A stretch of DNA of 64,000 bases from Cuneatibacter sp. NSJ-177 (GCF_022867805.1 NZ_JALIFO010000006.1:1-64000), one strand, 5' to 3'. Counted from the stretch's first letter, positions 8,319 to 17,790 are shown. A program made the numbers and translations. The notes: generated from the letters alone by a model not told the origin.

Positions 8319-9119
8319 TTGCAGATCACAATGTTGGGAACCGGACATGCCATGGTAACGGAATGCTACAATACATGTTTTGCTCTGGAAGAAAGCAACC
8401 ATTATTTTTTAGTGGACGGCGGAGGGGGAAGCACGATTTTAAGGCAGTTGAAGCATGCAGGAATCAACGGGAAAGACATCAAGCATATTTTTGTCACGCA
8501 CAAACATATCGATCACCTGACGGGAATCATCTGGATGATCCGCACGATCTGCCAATCGATGAACCAAGGCGAATACGAGGGGGAGGTTCTGATCTATGCG
8601 CATGCAGAGCTGACTGAGATGATATATGAGATTTCAAACATGCTGCTGCAAAAAAAGGAAACCCGCTTATTGGGGGAAAGGGTCCATCTGATCCCTGTCT
8701 CGGACGGCGATGAGGTTGAGATTCTGGGGCGCAGAACCACTTTTTTTGACATCCAATCGACCAAAGCAAAACAATACGGGTTTTGTATGTACTTGGAAAA
8801 CGATGAAAAGCTGACCTGCTGCGGAGACGAGCCTTACAAGGAGTGTGAACGCAAGTATGTCCAGGGCAGTAAATGGCTGATGCACGAAGCATTTTGTCTG
8901 TATCGAGAGGCAGATTTATTCCGGCCATATGAGAAGCAGCATTCGACGGTCCGGGAAGCATGCCAGACGGCGGAGCGGCTTGGCGTAAAAAATCTCTTGC
9001 TCTATCATACGGAGGACCATCATATAAAGGAACGCAAGAAGCTATACCATGCGGAAGGGTCCCAATATTTTCACGGCCGCTTATACATCCCCGATGATTT
9101 GGAACGCCTCGTCCTTTAA
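8319..9119 (+). CDS. MBL-fold metallo-hydrolase (RNase Z-like)
   Basis: A 266-residue metallo-beta-lactamase-fold protein. It opens with MLGTGHAM, carries the metal motif THKHIDHLTG (HxHxDH) near residues 57-66, and later has CCGDE and LLYHTEDHH segments supplying further ligands. The layout resembles RNase Z and related ribonuclease/phosphodiesterase-type hydrolases, but the tRNA-binding exosite arm is not evident, so the substrate is left open. The start is TTG 8319 behind a strong GGAGGAG at 8304-8310. It stands alone between guaA and the EAL protein. Confidence 0.85.
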   Translation: MQITMLGTGHAMVTECYNTCFALEESNHYFLVDGGGGSTILRQLKHAGINGKDIKHIFVTHKHIDHLTGIIWMIRTICQSMNQGEYEGEVLIYAHAELTEMIYEISNMLLQKKETRLLGERVHLIPVSDGDEVEILGRRTTFFDIQSTKAKQYGFCMYLENDEKLTCCGDEPYKECERKYVQGSKWLMHEAFCLYREADLFRPYEKQHSTVREACQTAERLGVKNLLLYHTEDHHIKERKKLYHAEGSQYFHGRLYIPDDLERLVL

Positions 9120-9232
9120 ATTCCCGCCGGAAACGATTTTGTCCCAACCGTGTTAATTTCCTGAAAAACCGGGCATGCTGGTAGAAAAAGAAGCCGCAGC
9201 CTATTCGATCCGGCTGTGGAAGGGAAAGAAGC

Positions 9233-11185
9233 ATGATGGCGCAAGGGACATTGACGATGGAATGGGTCGCGCTGACCCTCTTGGTAATTATAATATTCTT
9301 TTATTGGGGGAGCATCCGCACGCTTACGCATCCGGTTAAGATGTACTGGGCGTGCCTTTTTCTTTCCGCTATGGCTATTCTAGGGAGGATCCTTCTCATT
9401 GCTCTGCCGGAGGCAGGGCTGAGATTTTCTTCACCCTGGAATCAGGCGCTTCCCAGTCTGTATTATCTCTTTGCTTTTCTGGCAGTCACGGCGATTGCCC
9501 TGGACCTTTCAAATCACGTTTTAAGACACGCGGAGAATCGGAACTGCCGGGCCGGTTCACGGCGTCTGATAAAAGTCTTGTTCCTCTTTTTTGTTCTCCT
9601 TTTGCTGCTAAATTTTCGGTCCGGAATCATTTTTAACGTGGATGCAAACGGGGTGCCGGGTCCTCTGCAAAATATCGTGATCATCTATTTGCTGGCCCAA
9701 TGCCTGCTGGTGTACCTGATCTCTCTGTGTTGTTCTTCCTGGGACGGCAGAAGGCAGCGCGGTATCATTTTTGCTTTTCTTTTGGCGTTGCTGGGCCTGA
9801 TCGTAGGAAAAGCGCTGAATCCTCTGAGTTCTTTGGACGGATTCGGGCTGGCGTTTGCCAATTTGATTTTGTTTCTCCGCGTGCAAAGTCAGAGGCTTGA
9901 GCTGGACCCTGTGACCGGACTTCGCAATCGCAGCGGTTTCTTCTTTGAAATGCAGAACCGGATCTCGGAAAAGAGAGATTTTTGCGCCGCGGTCGTTGCC
10001 CTCGAAAATTTCAATCAAGTCTATGAGCGGTACGGTCAGGGATCTGCCGACGAGTTTTTGTATCAGATGGGGAATTGGATGGCGAAAACTTTAAAGGGCG
10101 GAGAATCGGAGGTATTCCGCTACGTGGGCGCTTCCTTTGCCCTGTTGATGTCCGGAGATTGGCGCGAGTCCGAAGAAAAATTGGGAGCGGTGGAGGAGCG
10201 GTTCCGAAAAAAATGGTATCTGGGGGAAGCGCCGTCGGAGCTGCTTTCTGTTACGGTCTGCGATTTTTTATACGAGGGCGGAAATCAGACCGCGGAACAG
10301 ATCGCCTCGGATCTGGATGAGATGCTGTTTCTGGCAAGGAGGAGCGGAAAAGACCGGATATCATTGAACCTGGAAACGGCACAGCTCCTCCATCGCCGGA
10401 AGAAATATACGCTGTGGCTGAAAAAGGCGCTGCGGGAAAAACGGTTTCAGGTCTGGTATCAGCCGGTTTACCGCCGGGACAGCGGGAAATTTGTGTCGGC
10501 CGAGGCTTTGATCCGTTTGCAGGATGAGGCGGGAACTTTTCTCTCTCCCGCGGAGTTTATGAAGCTGGCCGAGGAAACCGGGCTGGAGAATGATGTCTTT
10601 TGGCAGGTTTTAGAGCAGGTCTGCTCTTTTTTGCAGAAGAATCCGGAGCTTCCCTTGGAGTCGATTTCCGTCAATCTGTCCGCGGCTCAGATGGAGATTC
10701 CCCATTTCGCGGAGCGGGTTTTGGTCTTGCTGGAGCGGTACGAAATTACGCCCGAACGGATTTGCTTTGAAATTACGGAACGCATAGAAGGAAAACAGGG
10801 CGGTATGGCGTGGGATACGGCCGCGCGGATGGGAGAAAAAAAGTTTCGGTTTTACCTGGATGATTTCGGGACCGGGTATTCCAATCTGAACCTGCTGCTT
10901 CGCGCACCGTTTTCCTGCGTCAAGCTGGATAAAAGCCTGTTGGAGGAAAGCGCGGGATCGGAAAAAGGGGAGCAGCTTCTTCAAAATTTAGTGCAGCTTC
11001 TCCATGGGCTGGGCTTGGAAGTCATCGCCGAAGGGGCGGAGGAGGAGAGTCAGGCAGAATATTTATGGGAGGCGGGAGCCGACCGGATTCAGGGATATTT
11101 TTACGCCAGGCCCATGCCGGAGGAGATACTATGTCCTTTTCTGGAACCGGAGGCCGGCAGCATTATAAAAAAAGAGGAGGGATAA
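9233..11185 (+). CDS. membrane-anchored cyclic-di-GMP phosphodiesterase with degenerate GGDEF domain
   Basis: A 650-residue protein with about seven hydrophobic segments in the first 210 residues, then a GGDEF-like domain and a C-terminal EAL domain. The cyclase signature is degenerate: RYVGASFALL stands where RYGGDEFALL is usual (residues 298-302), so diguanylate cyclase activity is unlikely. The EAL domain looks active: EAL at 424-426, DDFGTGYS at 543-550, then IAEGAEEE and IQGYFYARPMP. It would hydrolyse cyclic-di-GMP at the membrane, perhaps with the GGDEF domain as GTP sensor. ATG 9233 is followed directly by another ATG; either could be the start. Confidence 0.9.
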   Translation: MMAQGTLTMEWVALTLLVIIIFFYWGSIRTLTHPVKMYWACLFLSAMAILGRILLIALPEAGLRFSSPWNQALPSLYYLFAFLAVTAIALDLSNHVLRHAENRNCRAGSRRLIKVLFLFFVLLLLLNFRSGIIFNVDANGVPGPLQNIVIIYLLAQCLLVYLISLCCSSWDGRRQRGIIFAFLLALLGLIVGKALNPLSSLDGFGLAFANLILFLRVQSQRLELDPVTGLRNRSGFFFEMQNRISEKRDFCAAVVALENFNQVYERYGQGSADEFLYQMGNWMAKTLKGGESEVFRYVGASFALLMSGDWRESEEKLGAVEERFRKKWYLGEAPSELLSVTVCDFLYEGGNQTAEQIASDLDEMLFLARRSGKDRISLNLETAQLLHRRKKYTLWLKKALREKRFQVWYQPVYRRDSGKFVSAEALIRLQDEAGTFLSPAEFMKLAEETGLENDVFWQVLEQVCSFLQKNPELPLESISVNLSAAQMEIPHFAERVLVLLERYEITPERICFEITERIEGKQGGMAWDTAARMGEKKFRFYLDDFGTGYSNLNLLLRAPFSCVKLDKSLLEESAGSEKGEQLLQNLVQLLHGLGLEVIAEGAEEESQAEYLWEAGADRIQGYFYARPMPEEILCPFLEPEAGSIIKKEEG

Positions 11186-11238
11186 AATCGGCTCCCATTC
11201 ACGGCCGCTAAAATTCATTTCACACCGTTTCCGCACTA

Positions 11239-11279
11239 TTGACAATCTGGATTATTGCGCATACAATAGTTGTATATGC
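11239..11279 (+). promoter_or_regulatory. sigma-A promoter with an overlapping MarR-type operator
   Basis: TTGACA (11239-11244) and TACAAT (11262-11267) are separated by 17 bp, a near-consensus promoter. An imperfect palindrome spans 11257-11279 (half-sites GCGCATACAA and TTGTATATGC, 8 of 10 positions matching, 3-bp centre) and covers the -10 box. The last gene of the downstream operon is a MarR regulator, which would be expected to repress here. Confidence 0.75.
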
Positions 11280-11315
11280 AATGAAACAAATCAAGGCAGA
11301 GAAAGGGAACGTCTG

Positions 11316-13043
11316 ATGCTGAAACGAATCTTCTCTTATTTTCACAGCTATAAAAAGTATGGCTTTCTCACCGTATTCTGTGTGGTTTCCGAGTCCGTAT
11401 TTGAATTGATCATCCCGCTTTTGATGGCGGATATCGTGGACATCGGTGTGGCGGGCGGTGATAAAGCCTATATTTTTCGAAAGGGATTGCAGATGGTGTT
11501 TTGTGCTCTGCTCGCCCTGATCTTGGGAATCGGGAGCGCGCGGTTTGCCGCTGTCTGCGGACAGGGCCTTGGGGCGGAGCTGAGGAAGGCGGAATACGAA
11601 AAGCTCCAGTCTTTTTCTTTCTCTAATATTGACCACTTCCGCGTCTCCTCCCTGGTGACGCGTCTGACCAGCGATGTGACCAACATTCAAAATACGGTTT
11701 CCTCCGGAATCCGTCCGGTGTGCCGGTCGCCGGTCATGCTGCTGGTGGCCACGGGAATGGCTTTTTCTATCAATAAAAATCTGGCGCTGGTGTTTTTTGT
11801 CGCCTTGCCGGTGCTGGGCTTTCTCTTGTTCCAGATTATTTTACATGTGCGCCCGCTCTACACAAAAATGCAGGTGGCGATTGACGCGGTAAACCGGATC
11901 GTCCAGGAAAATTTAACCGCGGTCCGGGTGGTAAAATCCTATGTCCGGGGAGATTATGAGATTGAAAAATTTGATAAGGTGAATGCAGACCTGAAAAATA
12001 CGTCGGAACGAGCGTTCCGCCTGACGGCCATGAATATGCCGGCTATGCAGTTCGTCATGTATGGCACGATCCTCAGTATCCTCAGGTTTGGCGGAAACAT
12101 GGTACATGTGGGGACCATGAAAGTCGGAGAGCTGACCGGCTTTTTGAGCTATGTCATGCAGATATTAAATTCTTTGATGATGATGTCTGCGGTTTTCATG
12201 ATGCTGACCCGTTCCCTGGCATCGGCCAAACGGATCACCGAGGTTTTGGTCGAAGTTCCGGAAATTACCGATGCGGACTCAGAAGAGATCGCGGTAGAGC
12301 GGGGGGAAATTGAATTCGACCACGTCTATTTTAAATATAAAAAAGAGGCGCCGGAGTATGTTTTATCCGATATCAGTTTTCATATCGAAAGCGGACAGAC
12401 CATCGGCATCGTCGGGCAGACCGGATCCGCAAAGTCAACGCTGGTACAGCTGATCCCCCGTCTCTATGAAGCCACGGAGGGCTGTATCCGCGTGGACGGC
12501 CGTCCGGTCCGGCAGTATCCCGTGGAGCATCTCCGGGACGCCATTGCGATGGTGCTGCAAAAGAATACGCTGTTTTCCGGCACGCTCCGGGAAAACCTGC
12601 GCTGGGGAAAGGCGGACGCCACGGATGCGGAGCTGGAGGAAGCCTGCCGGATTGCCTGCGCCGATGAATTCATCGACCGGCTGGAGAGCGGTTTTGACAC
12701 GGAGATGGGACAGGGCGGCGTCAATGTGTCCGGCGGCCAGAAACAGCGGCTCTGTATTGCCCGCGCACTTTTAAAAAATCCCAAAGTCCTGATTTTGGAT
12801 GACTCCACCAGTGCTGTGGATACGGCCACCGAGGCCAAAATCCGGAGCCAGCTGGCGGAAAAGCTTCCGAACATGACTAAGATTATCATCGCGCAGCGGA
12901 TCTCCTCGGTACGCCACGCAGACCAGATCCTGATCTTAGAGGACGGCAGGCTCTGCGGCATGGGCACCCATGAGGAACTCCTTGCATCCAATGGGATCTA
13001 TCAGGAGATCTACGAGTCTCAAAAGGAAGGAGCGGAGCTGTAA
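11316..13043 (+). CDS. heterodimeric multidrug-type ABC exporter, subunit with degenerate ATP site
   Basis: A 575-residue half-transporter: six membrane helices in the first 310 residues, then a nucleotide-binding domain. Walker A is GQTGSAKST (367-375), the signature is the canonical VSGGQ (about 471-475), but the Walker B acidic pair is D495-D496 in place of D-E, and the switch histidine is a glutamine (Q527, IAQRIS). This is the pattern of the non-catalytic partner in heterodimeric exporters such as LmrC/D-type pairs. The second subunit starts within the stop codon region of this gene. Substrate is probably a lipophilic drug or lipid. Regulated by the promoter/operator 50 bp upstream. Confidence 0.93.
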   Translation: MLKRIFSYFHSYKKYGFLTVFCVVSESVFELIIPLLMADIVDIGVAGGDKAYIFRKGLQMVFCALLALILGIGSARFAAVCGQGLGAELRKAEYEKLQSFSFSNIDHFRVSSLVTRLTSDVTNIQNTVSSGIRPVCRSPVMLLVATGMAFSINKNLALVFFVALPVLGFLLFQIILHVRPLYTKMQVAIDAVNRIVQENLTAVRVVKSYVRGDYEIEKFDKVNADLKNTSERAFRLTAMNMPAMQFVMYGTILSILRFGGNMVHVGTMKVGELTGFLSYVMQILNSLMMMSAVFMMLTRSLASAKRITEVLVEVPEITDADSEEIAVERGEIEFDHVYFKYKKEAPEYVLSDISFHIESGQTIGIVGQTGSAKSTLVQLIPRLYEATEGCIRVDGRPVRQYPVEHLRDAIAMVLQKNTLFSGTLRENLRWGKADATDAELEEACRIACADEFIDRLESGFDTEMGQGGVNVSGGQKQRLCIARALLKNPKVLILDDSTSAVDTATEAKIRSQLAEKLPNMTKIIIAQRISSVRHADQILILEDGRLCGMGTHEELLASNGIYQEIYESQKEGAEL

Positions 13044-14890
13044 TGCCGAGATATGTGGGATATAAGAGACCGAAAAACACGAAAAAGACGTTAAAAAGCC
13101 TGCTTCATTATTTTGGCTATTACAAATGGATGCTGGCATTGGTGGCCCTGCTGGTTTTGATCAGTACGTCGGCCAACCTGCTGGGAACCTACCTTTTGAA
13201 GCCGGTGATCAACCAGTATATTCTTCCGGGGGATATAGGGGGCCTGATTGCCGCGCTCTTTGGAATGGGAGTGATGTATCTGTGCGGCGCTGCGGCCACC
13301 TTTGGCTATAACCAACTGATGGTAAAGACCGCCCAGAAGGTAATTAAAAAAATCCGGGAGGATCTTTTCGCCCACGTACAGAAATTGCCGCTTCCTTATT
13401 TTGACGCCCATACCCATGGCGACTTGATGAGCCGGTTTACCAACGATGTGGATACGGTTCAAGAAGCGCTGAACAACAGCTTTACTTTGCTGATTCAAAG
13501 TTTTTTGATGCTGTCCGGAACCATTACCATGCTGTTGGTGCTGAGCGTCCGGCTGTCTCTGATCGTCATCGTTTTTCTCATGGTCATGTTCGCTTCCATT
13601 AAATTCAATGGAAAGCGCAGCCGCCGCTATTTCCAGAGACAGCAGGCGGAGCTTGCCAGAATCAATGGGTTTGTGGAGGAGATGGTGGCGGGCCAAAAGG
13701 TGGAGAAGGTGTTTAACCACGAAAAGGCCGATCTGGAGGAATTCTGCCGCCGCAATGAAAATCTGCGGAAGGCATCCACCGGCGCCTTGTCCTATTCCGG
13801 TATGATGATCCCGACGATTGTCTGCCTCTCTTATGTCAACTATGCAGTCTCTGCCTGCGTCGGCGGTCTCTTTACCCTGGCCGGCCTCTTTGACCTGGGC
13901 AGCCTGGCTTCCTATTTGGTCTATGTTAGACAGAGCGCCCAGCCGTTAAACCAGTTTACCCAGCAGGTTAATTTCATTTTGGCAGCCCTCTCCGGCGCAG
14001 AGCGGATTTTTGAGATGATGGAAGAAGAGCCGGAAGTTGACGAGGGGGACGTTACGATCAGCCGGGTCCGGAAAAGGGAGGATGGAAGCATCCAGGAGTG
14101 TCCGGAGTATACCGGGCAGTTTGCCTGGAAGAAGCCGGACGGAACCCTCGTCCCTCTGCAAGGGCAGGTGCAGTTTGAGGACGTCGTCTTCGGCTATGTG
14201 CCGGAAAAGCCGGTGCTCAATCGAATCAGTTTGGAAGCGGAGCCTGGGCAGAAATTGGCTTTTGTCGGCTCCACCGGCGCGGGAAAGACGACGATCATCA
14301 ACCTGATCAACCGCTTCTACGAGATTTCCGGGGGGCGGATTACCTATGACGGCATTGACATCCGGGACATCCGGAAACGGGACCTGCGCCTTTCTCTGTC
14401 AATGGTAATCCAGGACACCCACCTGTTTACGGGAACCATCGCGGAAAATATCCGCTACGGAAAGCTGGATGCCACCGAAGAGGAGATCCGCCGTGCGGCA
14501 AAGATCGCCAATGCGGATTCTTTTATCCGCCGTCTTCCCCAGGGCTATGATACCATGCTCTACGGCGACGGCAGCAACCTGTCCCAGGGGCAGCGGCAGC
14601 TTTTGGCCATTGCCAGGGCCGCGGTTTCCCGGCCGCCGGTGCTGATTTTGGATGAAGCGACCAGCTCCATCGATACCCGGACGGAACGCTTGATTGAAAA
14701 AGGAATGGATGCTATTATGGAGGGGTGTACGGTGTTTGTGATTGCGCACCGGCTGTCCACAGTACGGAATTCGGAGAAGATCCTGGTGCTGGAAAAGGGC
14801 GTCGTCATTGAGCAGGGAAATCACGAGGAGCTGGTGTCTAAGAAAGGCAGATATTATCAGCTTTATACCGGCCAGTTTGAAATGGAGTAG
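13043..14890 (+). CDS. heterodimeric multidrug-type ABC exporter, catalytically competent subunit
   Basis: A 615-residue partner half-transporter with six membrane helices and a C-terminal ATPase domain. Walker A GSTGAGKTT is at 409-417, Walker B ends D537-E538 with the catalytic glutamate, and the switch histidine is H569 (IAHRLSTV). Its own signature is LSQGQ rather than LSGGQ. Together with the upstream subunit this gives one consensus site and one degenerate site, as known for heterodimeric exporters. A roughly 45-residue insert (around residues 330-375, KREDGSIQEC...PDGTLVP) precedes the ATPase domain, as usual in this subunit class. The start codon overlaps the stop of the upstream gene. 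Confidence 0.93.
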   Translation: MPRYVGYKRPKNTKKTLKSLLHYFGYYKWMLALVALLVLISTSANLLGTYLLKPVINQYILPGDIGGLIAALFGMGVMYLCGAAATFGYNQLMVKTAQKVIKKIREDLFAHVQKLPLPYFDAHTHGDLMSRFTNDVDTVQEALNNSFTLLIQSFLMLSGTITMLLVLSVRLSLIVIVFLMVMFASIKFNGKRSRRYFQRQQAELARINGFVEEMVAGQKVEKVFNHEKADLEEFCRRNENLRKASTGALSYSGMMIPTIVCLSYVNYAVSACVGGLFTLAGLFDLGSLASYLVYVRQSAQPLNQFTQQVNFILAALSGAERIFEMMEEEPEVDEGDVTISRVRKREDGSIQECPEYTGQFAWKKPDGTLVPLQGQVQFEDVVFGYVPEKPVLNRISLEAEPGQKLAFVGSTGAGKTTIINLINRFYEISGGRITYDGIDIRDIRKRDLRLSLSMVIQDTHLFTGTIAENIRYGKLDATEEEIRRAAKIANADSFIRRLPQGYDTMLYGDGSNLSQGQRQLLAIARAAVSRPPVLILDEATSSIDTRTERLIEKGMDAIMEGCTVFVIAHRLSTVRNSEKILVLEKGVVIEQGNHEELVSKKGRYYQLYTGQFEME

Positions 14891-14893
14891 ACC

Positions 14894-15376
14894 ATGCAGA
14901 AAAGCGAAGTAAGAGAAATTCTTTGGGAGCTGGATTCGGCGAGACGCCGTCTGCTGCGACCGTATTTTTTGGAGATTGGATTGACATTGGGGGAGGGGCA
15001 GCCCCGGATTTTGAGATGGCTGGCGGAGCACGGCCCCATGAGCCAGCGGGAATTGGCGGATGCCTGCCGGCTGGATGTGACTACGATGTCCAGAACCCTG
15101 GACCGACTGGCGGAAGCCGGGTACCTGGAACGGGAGAGAAACCCGGAGTGCCGCCGTTCCCACCTGATTTCTTTAACGCCCGCCGGCCGGGAAAAAGCAC
15201 AGCAGGTCATAGACGGTTTTCGGATCGTGGATGAACGGCTTTTGGCTGGCTTCCGGGAAAACGAGGCGAAAGAGATCTTGGCGGGACTGAGACGGATGTT
15301 AAAAAATTTGGAGAGCGCTCCCGCAATAGAGGCGGACAGCGGAAGCGGTACCGACGGGAAAGATTTTGCTCTGTAA
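14894..15376 (+). CDS. MarR family transcriptional regulator
   Basis: A 160-residue winged-helix regulator: MSQRELADACRLDVTTMSRTLDRLAEAGYLERERN covers helix-turn-helix and the start of the wing, followed by RRSHLISLTPAGRE, the family hallmark. It begins 3 bp after the second ABC subunit, so it belongs to the same transcript. The palindrome at the operon promoter (11257-11279) is its likely binding site, giving ligand-relieved autorepression of the exporter. The C-terminal 20 residues are low-complexity and not part of the fold. Confidence 0.9.
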   Translation: MQKSEVREILWELDSARRRLLRPYFLEIGLTLGEGQPRILRWLAEHGPMSQRELADACRLDVTTMSRTLDRLAEAGYLERERNPECRRSHLISLTPAGREKAQQVIDGFRIVDERLLAGFRENEAKEILAGLRRMLKNLESAPAIEADSGSGTDGKDFAL

Positions 15377-15409
15377 AAAAATAACGAGTAAAAGAACCGG
15401 GGCCGGAAC

Positions 15410-15439
15410 TTGACAAAAGGCCCCGGTCCGTGATATTCT
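15410..15439 (+). promoter_or_regulatory. promoter of the putative noncoding RNA
   Basis: TTGACA at 15410-15415 and TATTCT at 15434-15439, 18 bp apart, just after the MarR gene. No credible reading frame follows; the transcript would start near 15446 and end at the terminator at 15617-15644. Confidence 0.55.
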
Positions 15440-15446
15440 GTATAAC

Positions 15447-15644
15447 AGTCTAAAATATATCTTGGGGAGGTGTCTGTTTGGAGTCGGTTCGATAGGGAAC
15501 ACAGACTGCATAGCGATAAGGAAGAGGAACGGCGGTCATAGGATCGCTTGATTTGCTGTGCAAGAAGGGTTTCATATGGAGCTGTGACCGGCAGACATGC
15601 TCATTCTGTCTTGTTGGACATGGTCTTGTGCTATGTCTTTTTTT
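15447..15644 (+). ncRNA. putative structured noncoding RNA of about 190 nt (6S-like)
   Basis: The segment between a promoter and an intrinsic terminator has no supported gene. It can fold into one long irregular hairpin: AACA(C)AGAC near 15530 pairs with GTCTTGTT at about 15608-15615, GCAT with ATGC further in, and GCGGTCA with TGACCGGC closer to the apex, leaving large internal bulges. It ends in a 7-bp stem (15617-15623 with 15631-15637) followed by seven Ts (15638-15644). Length and a bulged rod shape resemble 6S RNA, which binds RNA polymerase holoenzyme, but I cannot confirm this by sequence alone. A leader of the downstream gene is less likely because of the terminator. Confidence 0.4.
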
Positions 15645-15876
15645 GGTTCCTCCGCGCACACACCTTGTTCTGTCTGATCTGTGTTTCCACTTTCAAAAAG
15701 GTTATGTAAGCTGATAAAATCAGCAGGGATCGAGCAATATAAAATTTTAGAGGTCTTCCGGATTTTTTTGCTTCTTCTACGGAGGAGCAAAGGGAGAGAC
15801 CTGGGCCGCCCGGCCGCCGGCTGGGCTGGTTTGCTGTGGAAACCGTCCGGATGGATCAAGAAAGAGAGAAAATTAA

Positions 15877-17790
15877 ATGAATACCCATTGGAGAGCATTA
15901 GAATTTGACAAAATCATAGAGCAATTACAGGAAGTATCGGTATCGGAACAAGTCAAAGAACGTTTTCAGGATTTAGCGCCCTATCCCAAGGAGGATACCT
16001 GCATACGGGCCATGACGGAGACCACCCAGGCCCGCCGGATTTTGGACGCCTGCGGCACGCCGCCGCTGCCCTTGATGAAAGGGATGGAAGAATTGCTGAT
16101 TCAAAGCGAAGCTGGAGGGATGCTGTTGCCGGAGCAGCTGACGGAGACCGCGTGTTTTGCCTCTTCCTGCAGACGGATGGCCGCTTATCTGGCCCGCGGG
16201 GAATCGATGAACCAGGCGGTTGCCGCTTACGGCCGCGGGCTGGGGGACCTGACAGCCTTGCAGGAGGAGATTGTCCGCTGCACCGGAGAGGACCGGGTTT
16301 ATGATGAGGCAAGCCCGTATCTCCGGGAGATCCGCCGTCAGAGGGAACATCTGGAGGAACAGGTAAAGGAGAAGCTGGCCCAAGTGCTCCGCAGTCAAAA
16401 ACAGATTTTGGCGGACGGCTATATTTCAAAGCGGGGCGGCCGCTATGTATTGCCAGTTCAGCGCCGCTTTCAGCATCAGTTTTCCGGTTCCGTGGTTGAG
16501 GTGTCGGGCAGAGGCTCCACCGTATTTATGGAACCGGCCGCCGTCTCAAAGCTTCAAGCGGAGATGGACCGTCTGGCCGTGGAGGAAGACGGGGAAGTGC
16601 GAAGGATCCTGTACCTCCTGACCGGTATGGTGGCGGAGGCTGCGCAGGTGATCCGGCGGAATATGGAAATCATGCAAGAGCTGGACTTTTTATTTGCCAA
16701 AGCCAAGCTGAGCGCGGCCATGAAAGCGCGGGCCGTGGAGATCGGCGGTGAACGCCGCCTTGCCATTTGCCAGGGGCGCCATCCGCTGCTGAAGCCGGAA
16801 AGCTGCGTTCCGCTGGATTTTTATATGGAGGAGGGAACCTTCGGCGTGGTCATCACCGGCCCTAATACCGGAGGGAAAACCGTTGCGGTGAAGACGGTTG
16901 GGCTCCTGTCTATGATGGCCCAGTGCGGACTGCATATTCCCTGCGGGGAAGGCACCTATATCGCGATGCAGGATGGATACTGGTGTGACATCGGGGACAG
17001 CCAGAACATCGCCCAGAACCTCTCCACTTTTTCCGGCCATATCACCAATGTGGTCCGGATCCTGGAATCGGCCAGCCGCGACAGCCTTGTGCTCTTGGAC
17101 GAACTGGGAAGCGGGACAGACCCCGCGGAAGGAATGGGGATCGCTGTGGCGGTTCTGGAAGAGCTCCGAAGGCGGGGATGCCAGTTCCTGGTGACGACCC
17201 ATTATGCCCAGGTAAAGACCTATGCCTGTGAGACCGAAGGGATTTTAAGCGCCCGGATGGCTTTTGACCAGGAAACCCTGCGCCCCCTCTACCGCCTGGA
17301 GCTCGGAAAGACCGGGGAAAGCTGCGCCCTCCAGATTGCGGAGCGCCTGGGGATGGCCCCGCAGCTTCTGGACCGCGCCTACCGGGAAGTTTACGGAGAA
17401 TCGAGGACAAAAGCCAAAGTTCCAGAACCCATGCCTGTACCGGAAAGCCGTCTGATCCGCATTGCGCCGAAAAAAGAAGTCCACGATCCTGGGAATAAGT
17501 TTCAGATGGGCGACAGCGTAGCGGTCCTGCCGGAGGAAGAACTGGGGATCGTATACCGGCCGGCCGATAAAAACGGCGATGTGATCGTCCAGGTAAAGGG
17601 CCGGAAACGAAAAATACGCCACACCAGGCTGCAGTTAAAGGTGCCGGCCAGCGAGCTGTATCCGCCGGACTATGATTTTTCCATCATTTTTGACACGGTG
17701 GAAGATCGAAAGGCCCGCAAACAGATGAGCAAACATCACCGGCCGGATCTGATGATAACCCACGAGAAGGAAGAGTGGGAGCAGCCATAA
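15877..17790 (+). CDS. MutS2-like DNA-binding ATPase lacking the Smr domain
   Basis: A 637-residue MutS-family protein. It has the clamp/lever region of MutS2 (about residues 1-290, including DGYISKRGGRYVLPV), the Walker A GPNTGGKTVAVKT near 328-340, LLDELGSGTDPAEG near 405-418, and the TTHYAQVK motif. The C-terminus has a short KOW-like part (MGDSVAVLPEEELGIV) but stops without the LDLRG-type Smr nuclease domain that standard MutS2 (about 780 residues) carries. It is therefore a short paralogue, possibly acting in ribosome rescue or recombination control like MutS2 but without the nuclease. Start ATG 15877 behind AGAAAGAGAG. Confidence 0.85.
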   Translation: MNTHWRALEFDKIIEQLQEVSVSEQVKERFQDLAPYPKEDTCIRAMTETTQARRILDACGTPPLPLMKGMEELLIQSEAGGMLLPEQLTETACFASSCRRMAAYLARGESMNQAVAAYGRGLGDLTALQEEIVRCTGEDRVYDEASPYLREIRRQREHLEEQVKEKLAQVLRSQKQILADGYISKRGGRYVLPVQRRFQHQFSGSVVEVSGRGSTVFMEPAAVSKLQAEMDRLAVEEDGEVRRILYLLTGMVAEAAQVIRRNMEIMQELDFLFAKAKLSAAMKARAVEIGGERRLAICQGRHPLLKPESCVPLDFYMEEGTFGVVITGPNTGGKTVAVKTVGLLSMMAQCGLHIPCGEGTYIAMQDGYWCDIGDSQNIAQNLSTFSGHITNVVRILESASRDSLVLLDELGSGTDPAEGMGIAVAVLEELRRRGCQFLVTTHYAQVKTYACETEGILSARMAFDQETLRPLYRLELGKTGESCALQIAERLGMAPQLLDRAYREVYGESRTKAKVPEPMPVPESRLIRIAPKKEVHDPGNKFQMGDSVAVLPEEELGIVYRPADKNGDVIVQVKGRKRKIRHTRLQLKVPASELYPPDYDFSIIFDTVEDRKARKQMSKHHRPDLMITHEKEEWEQP

